From Fidelibacterota bacterium (GTDB taxonomy: Bacteria > Fidelibacterota > UBA2242): DNA of 20,022 nucleotides. The stretch covers positions 1 through 20,022 of the forward strand of contig QNCV01000014.1 in assembly GCA_003645845.1 (NCBI GenBank). Direction: 5' to 3'. The position numbers were made by a program, and so were the translations under genes. Shown in pieces: positions 7,761 through 14,973 of the stretch (positions are counted from its first letter, which is position 1; every line of letters begins with the position of its first letter). The notes under the pieces are model-generated. The model had not been told where the DNA came from. It saw nothing but the letters and a program-made list of their open reading frames with translations, and ran no database searches.

Positions 7761-8753
7761 TTACCAAATAATTGCTGCCGATGCCCAGGTGAATCCGGAA
7801 CCGAATGCCGCCAAAATCAACTTATCCCCCCTTGAAAATTTTCCTTCCTTGCGGGCATCAACCATTGCCAGGGGCACTGAAGCGGCAGTTGTGTTTCCAT
7901 ACTTATGTATATTACTATAAACTTTTTCAAGAGGCAACTCAAGTCTTTTCGCAATCGCCTCGGTAATTCGCAGATTGGCTTGATGGGGAATGACCAGTTT
8001 GATGTCTTCCCGGGTCCAATGATTCGTTTCCAGCGCGGTAATAACGGCTTCCGGAAATCTGATGACGGCGTTCTTGAATACCTGACGACCGTTCATTTTC
8101 GGATACTGGCGGTGTTCATCCAGCATTTCTTTGGAAATTCGGGGGGACTGATATCCCACCGGCGCATCGACCCACAAATCGTTTGCATGTCTACCATCAG
8201 CAAACAGATGCGTTGACATAATTGCACTCTCATCGTCGGAACGGCCGACAATCACGGCACCGGCGCCATCTCCGAACAGTACGGCCACATCGCGACCTTC
8301 GGTTGTCAGGTTCAGACCAACCGACTGAACTTCGACACCTACGACAAGAATATGTTTATACTGCCCGGTTTTAATGAATTGGTCGGCAATGGACAGCCCG
8401 TAAATAAAACCCGAGCATTGGACCCGAATATCAAGAGTTGGAACGGGCGCCAATTCGAGCAGAGCCTGCAGATAACTGCTGGTTCCGGGAACCTGATGTT
8501 CCGGGGTCGTTGTGGCGACGATGATCAACTCGATATCTTCTTTGCTGATTCCGGCGTCCTTGATGGCGCCGCGACATGCCGGCAGGGCTAATTCCGCAGA
8601 ACCGCAGGGTTGAGTAACAAAACGTCTTTCATGGATTCCGGTTCGTTCGACTATCCATTCATTGCTGGTATCCATGAGTTTTTCGAGATCAAAGTTAGTT
8701 ACGACATTTTCTGGAACATGTCCGCCCAGACCGATGATTTTACTACGATACAT
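7761..8753 (-). CDS. fabH: 3-oxoacyl-ACP synthase III (FabH)
   Basis: FabH starts type II fatty-acid synthesis by condensing acyl-CoA, usually acetyl-CoA, with malonyl-ACP. The catalytic triad is complete: Cys113 (VQCSGF), His257 (IPHQAN) and Asn287 (KYGNTTAASVP). The thiolase-fold 'NEWIVERTGI' near residue 31 and 'FGDGAGA' near 160 are also present, and the 330-residue length is typical. The ATG at 8753 is preceded by a good ribosome binding site (AGAGGTG, about 4 bases upstream). The gene lies 16 bases after recJ and 19 bases before the HD phosphodiesterase gene, so it is in the same transcript. It lacks the usual plsX or fabD neighbours. The starter-unit preference cannot be told from the sequence. 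Confidence 0.97.
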   Translation of the reverse strand: MYRSKIIGLGGHVPENVVTNFDLEKLMDTSNEWIVERTGIHERRFVTQPCGSAELALPACRGAIKDAGISKEDIELIIVATTTPEHQVPGTSSYLQALLELAPVPTLDIRVQCSGFIYGLSIADQFIKTGQYKHILVVGVEVQSVGLNLTTEGRDVAVLFGDGAGAVIVGRSDDESAIMSTHLFADGRHANDLWVDAPVGYQSPRISKEMLDEHRQYPKMNGRQVFKNAVIRFPEAVITALETNHWTREDIKLVIPHQANLRITEAIAKRLELPLEKVYSNIHKYGNTTAASVPLAMVDARKEGKFSRGDKLILAAFGSGFTWASAAIIW

Positions 8754-8769
8754 TTACACCTCTTCTAAA

Positions 8770-10482
8770 TTAATAATGTGAACTATCTGAATAGTGAATG
8801 TCTTTGATATTTAGCTGAATTTCTTTAATGCCGTTCCATTCATTTTCCTCGATGACAAATGCCATATCCAATGGTCGGTTGCTGATCAGCATTTCATACA
8901 TAGCGCCAAGTTTCCAGCCAATGGCGCTGATGACCTTTCTATCTTTGGCCGCTTTAAATTTCAAATGATTTTCTCCGACAATCCGCGGCATTCCGGATAT
9001 CGACAGGTTTCGGGCCATAAAGATCGGTCGCATATTTCCGGGACCAAAGGGCGCCATTTTCTTTAGTTGATTCAGGTATTCCTGATTGATTTCATTAAAA
9101 TCAATTTCACAATCGATAAACAGCCTTGGGTGCAGCATCTCATCGGTGATTTGCCGGTTGGCAATCCGTTTAATGCGTTGTTCGAACTGTGGAATTTTCT
9201 CCTTGGCAATTGTTAATCCGGCGGCCATTTTGTGTCCGCCGTAATTTTCCAACAGATCGGTACATTCAGTAAAAGCGCTATACAAATCGAAATCGGGAAT
9301 ACTCCGGGCAGAGCCGCGACCGGTTCCGTTTTGGATCGATATCATAACTACCGGGCGATTGTAGATTTCCTTTAATTTTGATGCCACGATCCCAATGACA
9401 CCCTGATGCCAGTTCTCACCGGAGATTACAAATAATTTATCTTTGAAAATATCGTGAGTTGCATTTAACTGCAGAATTGCCTGATCAATGGTCTCTTTTT
9501 CGATACTTTGGCGTTGCCTGTTTTCCAATTCGAGGAGTGAGGAGAGTTCTTTGGCCTCATTGCGGTCGAAGGATGTTAATAATTTAACCGCCCGGGTTGC
9601 TTCACCCAATCTTCCGGCGGCATTGATTCGCGGTGCCAGACCAAAAACGATATTGACCACATTCAAGACTTTATTGGAAAAGCCGGAAACTTTTAGTAAG
9701 GCATTAACCCCCACTTTGTTTGTCCGGTTCAGATATTCCAGTCCTTTCGCAACCAGTATTCTGTTTTCGTCAAGAATCGGGACAATGTCCGCAGCTGTTC
9801 CGATGGCGACGATGTCGAGATGCCTGTACAGCATTTCCAGTGGAATGTTATCTTTTATTGAAAAAGCCTGAAGCAATTTAAAAGCAACTCCGGCTCCGCA
9901 AAGTTCCTTAAAGGGGTAAAAATCATCTTCTCGTTTCGGATCGAGAATTGCCAAGGCATCCGGAAGTTTTTCTGCCGGTTCGTGGTGATCGGTGACGATC
10001 AGATCAATGTTATTCGCCTTGGCATAGTCGGCTTCTTCGAATGCGTTGATTCCGCAATCACAGGTAATGATTAATTTTGCATTGTGTTGAATGGCATTAT
10101 CGATTCCCGCACGGGAAAGTCCGTATCCCTCTTTTTCGCGATCGGGAATATAGTAGATTGTATTTAAGCCGATTTCATGCAGAAAAAGGTAAAGGAGAGA
10201 GGTTGCCGTTGTGCCGTCAACGTCATAATCGCCGTAGATCATTACGGTTTCCTTTTCCATAAAGGCAGACTGAATTCGGTCAACGGCTTTATCCATATCT
10301 TTCAATAAAAACGGGTCATACAGATCATCCAGAGTGGGATTGAAAAAATGCCTGATTTCCGTGACGTTCGTAAAACCGCGATTATAAAGAACCACTGCGA
10401 TCGAGAAAGGCAGATTCAGCTCACTGGCAATCTGCCGGACTTTCTTTTCGCTGTATTCTTTAATATTCCAATCAAATTTCAT
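8770..10482 (-). CDS. recJ: Single-stranded-DNA-specific exonuclease RecJ
   Basis: RecJ degrades single-stranded DNA 5' to 3' in recombination and mismatch/base-excision repair. The DHH phosphoesterase core is intact: DYDVDGT at 85-91, CDCGI at 141-145 and TDHH at 164-167. The DHHA1 domain has GRGSARS near 388-394 and GGHKMAAG at 415-422. An OB-like C-terminal domain ends the protein. Length is 570 residues. I place the start at ATG 10482 (MKFDWNIKEYSEK). An upstream ATG at 10548 is in frame but falls inside the RNase P RNA gene, and its 22 extra codons translate that RNA's conserved 3' end. No clear Shine-Dalgarno sequence precedes 10482. The gene begins only ~16 bases after the 3' end of rnpB, so it may be read on a transcript that also contains rnpB. 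Confidence 0.95.
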   Translation of the reverse strand: MKFDWNIKEYSEKKVRQIASELNLPFSIAVVLYNRGFTNVTEIRHFFNPTLDDLYDPFLLKDMDKAVDRIQSAFMEKETVMIYGDYDVDGTTATSLLYLFLHEIGLNTIYYIPDREKEGYGLSRAGIDNAIQHNAKLIITCDCGINAFEEADYAKANNIDLIVTDHHEPAEKLPDALAILDPKREDDFYPFKELCGAGVAFKLLQAFSIKDNIPLEMLYRHLDIVAIGTAADIVPILDENRILVAKGLEYLNRTNKVGVNALLKVSGFSNKVLNVVNIVFGLAPRINAAGRLGEATRAVKLLTSFDRNEAKELSSLLELENRQRQSIEKETIDQAILQLNATHDIFKDKLFVISGENWHQGVIGIVASKLKEIYNRPVVMISIQNGTGRGSARSIPDFDLYSAFTECTDLLENYGGHKMAAGLTIAKEKIPQFEQRIKRIANRQITDEMLHPRLFIDCEIDFNEINQEYLNQLKKMAPFGPGNMRPIFMARNLSISGMPRIVGENHLKFKAAKDRKVISAIGWKLGAMYEMLISNRPLDMAFVIEENEWNGIKEIQLNIKDIHYSDSSHY

Positions 10483-10498
10483 AATAGAATAAAGATCT

Positions 10499-10883
10499 GA
10501 AGCTGGCCGATAAGCCGAATTCTGTCTCCCGATACATCGGGATGGCAATCATTTATCTATCCGCGACTTTACAGCCGGGATTAAGCGATCTACCCGGAAA
10601 TTTAGCGGAACGGGCCATTCCAATTTCCTGCTTGATCTTGCTCCAGGTGGGGTTTACCCGGCTCCCGACCTCGCGGCCGGGACGGTGCGCTTTTACTTTA
10701 ATCCCGCTTAATTGCGGGACGCACCATTTCACCCTTATCCCGATATTCATCGGGACGGTATCGTTTCTGTGGCACTTTCCATCTCCCGGGATACCGGGAG
10801 TCTCCGCGTTACGGAGCACCCTGCCCTGCGGAGTTCGGACTTTCCTCCCCGATATGAATCGGAGCGATTGCCTGACCAACTTC
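10499..10883 (-). ncRNA. rnpB: RNase P RNA, bacterial class A
   Basis: This is the catalytic RNA of RNase P, which trims the 5' ends of tRNA precursors. The - strand contains the universal 5' core 'GAGGAAAGUCCGAACUCC' followed by 'GCAGGGCAGGGUGCU', the 'AGAUGGAAAGUGCCACAGAAA' type stretch (split around 10750-10800), and the 3' P4 strand 'ACAGAAUUCGGCUUAUCGG' near 10510-10528. Helix P1 is a 10-bp pairing of GAAGUUGGUC (5' end) with GGCCAGCUUC (3' end). It can be extended by AUCU/AGAU to about 10495 and 10887. Additional GC-rich hairpins built on CCCGAUnnAUAUCGGG-like arms are the usual variable helices. The total of about 385 nt is normal. P1 overlaps the stop codon of the upstream zinc-ribbon gene. 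No 3' terminator hairpin separates it from recJ, so 3' processing is likely. Confidence 0.96.
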
Positions 10884-11682
10884 AGATTAGTTCCTCCTCG
10901 TTATCAGACCGAATTTCACTTGTCTTATCATCCCAGTATAAAAGACGTCCGCAAAACTCGCAGCGGATCAGGGATTTTCCCGAGCGAATTTCTACAATTT
11001 TCTGCGGCGGCACGATTTTATGACAGCCTCCGCAGGATACCTGTGAGGGATGATATTCAATATTTCCTTTTTTATCGGTCTTCTCTTCAAATATCTGATG
11101 AATAGGTACAATTGCAACACCGTCTTTCGCTTTGGCGACGCGATTGTATTCACGAATATAACGCAAAGGAATCGATTGAACAATCTTTTCCCGTTGACCC
11201 ATCAGTTTTGTGTGGGCTTCATTGGTTTTTTGATTCATTTTGTCCAACTGTTCCCGGTGGACTTTAATTTCGCTGCGTTTGTCCGCCAGGGTTAATTCTT
11301 TACTTTTAATCGATTCTTTCAGCGCTTGAATCTCATCATTCAGCTCAAGAATCTTGTATTCTGCCGCGTCGATTTTCTGCCGAACATTGTCAATTTCCGA
11401 AGTCAGTGCGTCATATTCTTTATTTGATGTAACGAGATACAATTGATCCTGATAGCGTTTAAGGTGCTCCTTGTTATCGTCAATTTGCCCTTCCAGATCG
11501 CTAATTTCAAGAGTGACCTCTTTTTTTCGTTTCTGATTGGATGTAAGCTCCTGCTCAAGAGCGGCAATGGATTTTTCAAGATTTTCGACAATCTGGGGTA
11601 AATCACCTTTTAATTGATTTATTTCCAGTAATTTGTTATCAATCTTTTGTAAACTTATCAGCTGTTCCAATTCTTTGAGCAT
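10882..11682 (-). CDS. Coiled-coil C4 zinc-ribbon protein (DUF164 / CT398-like)
   Basis: The 266-residue protein has a long N-terminal antiparallel coiled coil (about 1-170, rich in Leu, Glu and Lys heptads). A C-terminal zinc ribbon follows with Cys217-x2-Cys220 (SCGGCHK) and Cys241-x2-Cys244 (RCEFCGR), preceded by the family-typical 'VPIHQIFEEK'-like stretch. This is the C4-type zinc-ribbon DUF164/CT398 family, thought to bind nucleic acid or act in secretion-related complexes; no firm function is known. Genes of this family sit beside rnpB in several bacterial phyla, as here. I chose ATG 11682 because GGAGG lies 4 bases upstream; an in-frame ATG at 11697 would add five residues (MHGGR) made from that ribosome binding site. 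Its TGA stop lies within the extended P1 helix of rnpB. Confidence 0.9.
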   Translation of the reverse strand: MLKELEQLISLQKIDNKLLEINQLKGDLPQIVENLEKSIAALEQELTSNQKRKKEVTLEISDLEGQIDDNKEHLKRYQDQLYLVTSNKEYDALTSEIDNVRQKIDAAEYKILELNDEIQALKESIKSKELTLADKRSEIKVHREQLDKMNQKTNEAHTKLMGQREKIVQSIPLRYIREYNRVAKAKDGVAIVPIHQIFEEKTDKKGNIEYHPSQVSCGGCHKIVPPQKIVEIRSGKSLIRCEFCGRLLYWDDKTSEIRSDNEEELI

Positions 11683-11710
11683 TCTTCCTCCATGCAAAAA
11701 TTAAAATGAA

Positions 11711-11734
11711 AATTGCACCGTATTAGGTGCAATT
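11711..11734 (-). terminator. Probable intrinsic terminator after tRNA-Val
   Basis: A perfect inverted repeat, AATTGCACC / GGTGCAATT, with a 6-base loop forms a 9-bp hairpin. On the - strand it is followed by TTCATTTTAATTTTT. This fits a rho-independent terminator ending the tRNA-Val transcript about 55 bases after the tRNA. The U-tract is interrupted, so it may be leaky and let transcription continue into the zinc-ribbon gene. Confidence 0.6.
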
Positions 11735-11791
11735 AATAAGTTTATATGTGTTTGTAACTGGCTTGATACCTTCAAAACCTTACCTTCTTTG

Positions 11792-11865
11792 TGGGCGATA
11801 TCCGATTTGAACGGATGACCTTCCCGATGTGAACGGGACGCTCTGACCAACTGAGCTAATCGCCC
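11792..11865 (-). tRNA. tRNA-Val (anticodon CAC)
   Basis: The - strand folds into a full cloverleaf of 74 nt. The acceptor stem is GGGCGAT/ATCGCCC and the D stem GCTC/GAGC. The anticodon stem TCCCG/CGGGA encloses loop TTCACAT, giving anticodon CAC (reads GUG). The variable loop is AGGTC, and the T stem ATCCG/CGGAT encloses TTCAAAT. The discriminator is A. The CCA tail is not encoded (the next bases are CAAAG), so it must be added by the CCA-adding enzyme. It is a single tRNA between the symporter gene and the zinc-ribbon gene. Confidence 0.97.
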
Positions 11866-11893
11866 CGTGATCTGTTTCTACAAAAAGCACGAA

Positions 11894-11922
11894 AATTTAT
11901 CTAAATTCAGGCATTAAATCAA
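11894..11922 (-). promoter_or_regulatory. Likely promoter of tRNA-Val
   Basis: On the - strand TTGATT (-35, 11917-11922) and TAAATT (-10, 11894-11899) are 17 bases apart, placing the transcription start near 11887-11888, about 22 bases before the tRNA. The match is imperfect and the region is AT-rich, so a chance match is possible. Confidence 0.5.
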
Positions 11923-11955
11923 TATGATAAATTTAAAAATTTGCCCCCTCGAGTA

Positions 11956-13365
11956 TTAATGATTGGAAAATGAATTAAATCCACTCTTGACGTGTTGATA
12001 AACATAAATGACTGATGAACAGCCTAATCCTATGAAAAACGGCTGAATATTGAAAGGAAACAGGGGGTTGTTTAACGATGATTGTAAGATTCCGAATAAT
12101 AACCAGATAGAAGACCCTGAAAACGCAGCAATCATAGCCGCAATTGTCGCTTTAACCGATATTTTGAAAATCGGTGCAAATACGGCTATCAATGGCAGTA
12201 ACAATGAAGGTATAAACAGAGTTCCCATTAAGTACCATATCCGTACCACCGAAGGAACGAGCATTAACAGAATAATTGAAAACAGCAATGTGAGTCCCAG
12301 TCCGGCTTGAGTAGCGCGGGTGATATTGATATTATTATTGTTGCGCCAGGCAATGTCGCGACCGAAAGTGATGGCTGAAATGAAGGAATTTGAGTCAAGC
12401 GTTGACATAATGGTTGCCAGGAGAGAGATAAAAAAGAGTCCACGTATGATCGGGGGAAGAATCTGTTCGCCCAGTTTCGGAAAAGCCATTAAACCGGGAA
12501 TGTCTGAGAACAGGGCGCGGGCATATAATCCCGATGTAGTGGTCAAAAAATCAAAAAATATCCAGAACAAAACAGATAAAATAATCCCGTTTCTGGCGGT
12601 ATTGGGCGTTTTCGCTGCATAGCAGCGCTGGTAGAAACCCGGGTCCACAAAGGTCCACAGAGCAATGAAAAACCATACGAAAATATATTGGAGATTTTGA
12701 CCTCCGTTAATTTTGAGATGGTTGACCGGGAGATGGTTTTGCAGAAATGTCATTCCTCCGAATTTTGAAATTAGAATGATTACTGTAAAGGAAAACCCGG
12801 CAAACATCAGGATAAATTGAAATATGTCGGTCCGAACGACAGATTTAAATCCGCCGAAAAATACATATACGGTTGAAAAGCCCACACCAATGACCAGGGC
12901 AATCCAGAAGGGAATTCCGAAAATTGCCCGGAACAGAATTGTGAGCATCAGCAAATAAGAAGCCGGAGAGACCAGAAAAAATATAAAGATACTGCCAATT
13001 ATGCCGGCTGTTTTACCGTAATTGTTATAAATCTGATCAGGAATGGTATAGAGTTCAGACTTCCGTACTTTGGGAGCAATGAGGAATGCAAATAATACAG
13101 CGAACAGATAATAGGGTAAGGCCTGGGTAAACCAGTTCAACAGTCCGTACAGGTAGGTAAATTCTCCGATACCCAGGATTCCTCCGTACCATGTGGAAAC
13201 CAGGGTCGCCGTAAACGCCGGTAATGATAGCCTCCGTCCTGCCAGCAGAAAGTTTTCATCAGAACCACGCTGTTTTCTCGATGCTCGTAATCCGATAAAC
13301 AGAGTTATAATGAGATAAATGACAATTAGTGATCGGTCAACAAGTGATATTTCAAGAGGTGTCAT
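11956..13365 (-). CDS. Sodium:solute symporter (SSS family)
   Basis: This 469-residue integral membrane protein has about 13 predicted hydrophobic helices, as expected for SSS transporters with the LeuT fold. Family hallmarks include 'STWYGGILGIGEF' near the second helix, 'FFGGFKSVVRTDIFQFILMF' (near 170-190; the family R-TD-Q motif), and 'LLATIMSTLDSNSF' in the eighth helix, whose Ser-Thr pair helps form the Na2 sodium site. The substrate cannot be read from sequence. The gene follows the thiamine pyrophosphokinase gene by one to four bases, which hints at uptake of a thiamine precursor or another cofactor-related solute; this is inference only. ATG 13365 is preferred; GTG 13368 is directly upstream in frame. 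No Shine-Dalgarno sequence is visible, so translation is probably coupled to thiN. It is the last gene of the nadC operon. Confidence 0.9.
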   Translation of the reverse strand: MTPLEISLVDRSLIVIYLIITLFIGLRASRKQRGSDENFLLAGRRLSLPAFTATLVSTWYGGILGIGEFTYLYGLLNWFTQALPYYLFAVLFAFLIAPKVRKSELYTIPDQIYNNYGKTAGIIGSIFIFFLVSPASYLLMLTILFRAIFGIPFWIALVIGVGFSTVYVFFGGFKSVVRTDIFQFILMFAGFSFTVIILISKFGGMTFLQNHLPVNHLKINGGQNLQYIFVWFFIALWTFVDPGFYQRCYAAKTPNTARNGIILSVLFWIFFDFLTTTSGLYARALFSDIPGLMAFPKLGEQILPPIIRGLFFISLLATIMSTLDSNSFISAITFGRDIAWRNNNNINITRATQAGLGLTLLFSIILLMLVPSVVRIWYLMGTLFIPSLLLPLIAVFAPIFKISVKATIAAMIAAFSGSSIWLLFGILQSSLNNPLFPFNIQPFFIGLGCSSVIYVYQHVKSGFNSFSNH

Positions 13366-13369
13366 CACG

Positions 13370-14020
13370 TTAATTTGGAAGTATCAATAACAGATTACCG
13401 GAATGAAATGCAATAGTAACAGCTTTATTTTCAACGATATTACTGACGCCCTGCGAGCCTCTGGGTAAGGATGCAAAATTCAGATTCCATTTGAGGCCGA
13501 TGCTGGTGACATTGCTGGCTTCGGGAAACGGGAAGATCGATATTATCTGATTCGGTGACAGGTTCAAAGTGTGATTGCCGGCCGGTAAGGCAATATATTC
13601 CGCGGTTTTGGAGTACAGATAAAAAATCCTTTTGTGACAATATTTTTCGGCAATTTGCATCGTTGCATAACTGTGATCATCTCTTGCTCCGAGAAAACCG
13701 ATTAAGACAACGACTTTATATCCATGATTTGCAAACAGATAGTCCAAGGCTTTTTCCAGATCGTTTTCCTGCTGAGATTTCCGCCTCAGAATATCCACGT
13801 GCAAATCCGTAAAATAGCGAGTTGTTACAGCAGAGATGGAATCCTGATCGCCGATAATAATCCGGGGGAGAATATCATGCCGTTTGGCATAGTTTGCACC
13901 GCCATCGCAAGAGATGATGAGATCGGCGGCTGCGCCGATGTTTTTTACGATGGACTCATCGGGATAATCACCGTTACCCAGCAGCAGACAAAAGGGTTCT
14001 TCAGGGGGATGATAGTGCAT
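13370..14020 (-). CDS. thiN: Thiamine pyrophosphokinase
   Basis: The enzyme transfers pyrophosphate from ATP to thiamine, giving thiamine diphosphate in salvage. The 216-residue protein shows the family motifs in order: 'LLLGNGDYP' at 12-20, 'SCDGGANYA' at 37-45, 'GDQDSI' at 57-62 (usual form GDFDS), 'QQENDLEKAL' at 83-92 (T/N-D-x-EKAL), and 'GFLGARDDHSYA' at 108-119 (usual G-GRxDH). A C-terminal beta domain supplies the thiamine-binding side. It lies 5 bases after the unknown gene and directly before the symporter gene. I found no TPP riboswitch-like element upstream of the gene or the operon. Confidence 0.93.
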   Translation of the reverse strand: MHYHPPEEPFCLLLGNGDYPDESIVKNIGAAADLIISCDGGANYAKRHDILPRIIIGDQDSISAVTTRYFTDLHVDILRRKSQQENDLEKALDYLFANHGYKVVVLIGFLGARDDHSYATMQIAEKYCHKRIFYLYSKTAEYIALPAGNHTLNLSPNQIISIFPFPEASNVTSIGLKWNLNFASLPRGSQGVSNIVENKAVTIAFHSGNLLLILPN

Positions 14021-14025
14021 TTCAG

Positions 14026-14946
14026 TTAGAATAATTTTTCGTAAATCGGGATTTTATTTTTTTGCATGATTTTCTGAAATTTATTCAGATCGATGATGAA
14101 TTTGTAGCGTTTCATTTTATCTTCGACGGCTTTTTGATATTCCTTTGAATGGAAATACTTCAGGAGATATTTTTCGAGAGGCAAAATCAGATAATCGGTA
14201 TCCCAAATCAGGGTTTGTCCGGTCATGTGATTGATAATGCAATCAAAGTGAGCTGCCCAGGCGACGGTATGTAATCGATATTTTGTCAGTAGATCGCGAT
14301 TGATGGAAAACAGAATTGCCTGATTGTTGGGGTTGGTGAAAACGAAGTCCTTGGTGAACATAAATGCCGTATGATAATAGCGCGGCTTGTTGATCAGACC
14401 CTCCAACCTTAACCGACGGGTCATAATGATCAGTATCTGCAACATTCGATCACCGATGCCGAGCCCCGGGTACTGCTGCCCCGGCAACTGCGGACGAACT
14501 TCGTCGAAAGAAATTCGGGGATTTTGCAAGAGTAACCATTCGATTTGAAGCAGATTCGGTTTTCTGTCCGGAAATTTCGGCAGGTTATCACGCTGAATAT
14601 CCACAGGCCCTTTTTTTACCACCATTTCACATATTTTATTGTTGTCACAGGTGTCACCGGTAAATACATATAAGCGGTGGGTATGGGGGTCGCTGGTATC
14701 TATGGTAATCTGTAAGTCGGATAAACCCAGCCGTGCAAGGGCCTCCGTCAGTCCGAATGCATCAATGACATTTTTGATGCCCTGACGGGTAAAAACACCC
14801 ATGAAGAAATTTGTGCTCTGATCCACCCGTCCCGCCGAAATGATGTCATCCATTGTCAGATTATTATCTTCGGCGCCGGCCTGTATATCGGCCAGCGTCA
14901 TTTTTCTGGCGATTTTAATGTACTGTTTACGGAAACGGTTTTTCAT
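14026..14946 (-). CDS. Uncharacterised 306-residue protein
   Basis: I do not recognise this protein as a named family. It is soluble in appearance, with no signal peptide or membrane helix. The N-terminus is basic (MKNRFRKQY). A central stretch 'LPGQQYPGLGIGDRML' (154-169), followed by a helix and 'LEGLINKPRYYHTAFMFTKDFVF' (181-203), resembles the layout of the acetyl-CoA-binding core of GNAT acetyltransferases (Q-x-x-G-x-G, then a helix, then a late '..A..FY...F'). This likeness is weak and may be chance. The C-terminus (about 255-306) is Lys- and Tyr-rich and probably helical. Codon use looks like its neighbours'. It lies 27 bases after the NifS-SelD fusion and 5 bases before thiN, so it is co-transcribed with cofactor genes. 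Confidence 0.85.
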   Translation of the reverse strand: MKNRFRKQYIKIARKMTLADIQAGAEDNNLTMDDIISAGRVDQSTNFFMGVFTRQGIKNVIDAFGLTEALARLGLSDLQITIDTSDPHTHRLYVFTGDTCDNNKICEMVVKKGPVDIQRDNLPKFPDRKPNLLQIEWLLLQNPRISFDEVRPQLPGQQYPGLGIGDRMLQILIIMTRRLRLEGLINKPRYYHTAFMFTKDFVFTNPNNQAILFSINRDLLTKYRLHTVAWAAHFDCIINHMTGQTLIWDTDYLILPLEKYLLKYFHSKEYQKAVEDKMKRYKFIIDLNKFQKIMQKNKIPIYEKLF

Positions 14947-14973
14947 ATTTTCTTAACCAAATTAATTCATTGA

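Noticed and set aside
10483..10548. Upstream in-frame ATG that would extend RecJ by 22 residues
   Set aside because: The extension translates the conserved 3' end of RNase P RNA; the ATG at 10482 gives the expected RecJ N-terminus.
10535..10760. Repeated CCCGAT...ATCGGG palindromes as a dispersed repeat family
   Set aside because: They lie inside rnpB and are explained as arms of its variable helices.
10542..11105. A 187-codon open frame on the + strand
   Set aside because: It is antisense to rnpB and the 3' end of the zinc-ribbon gene. Its translation follows the structured RNA and has no family resemblance.
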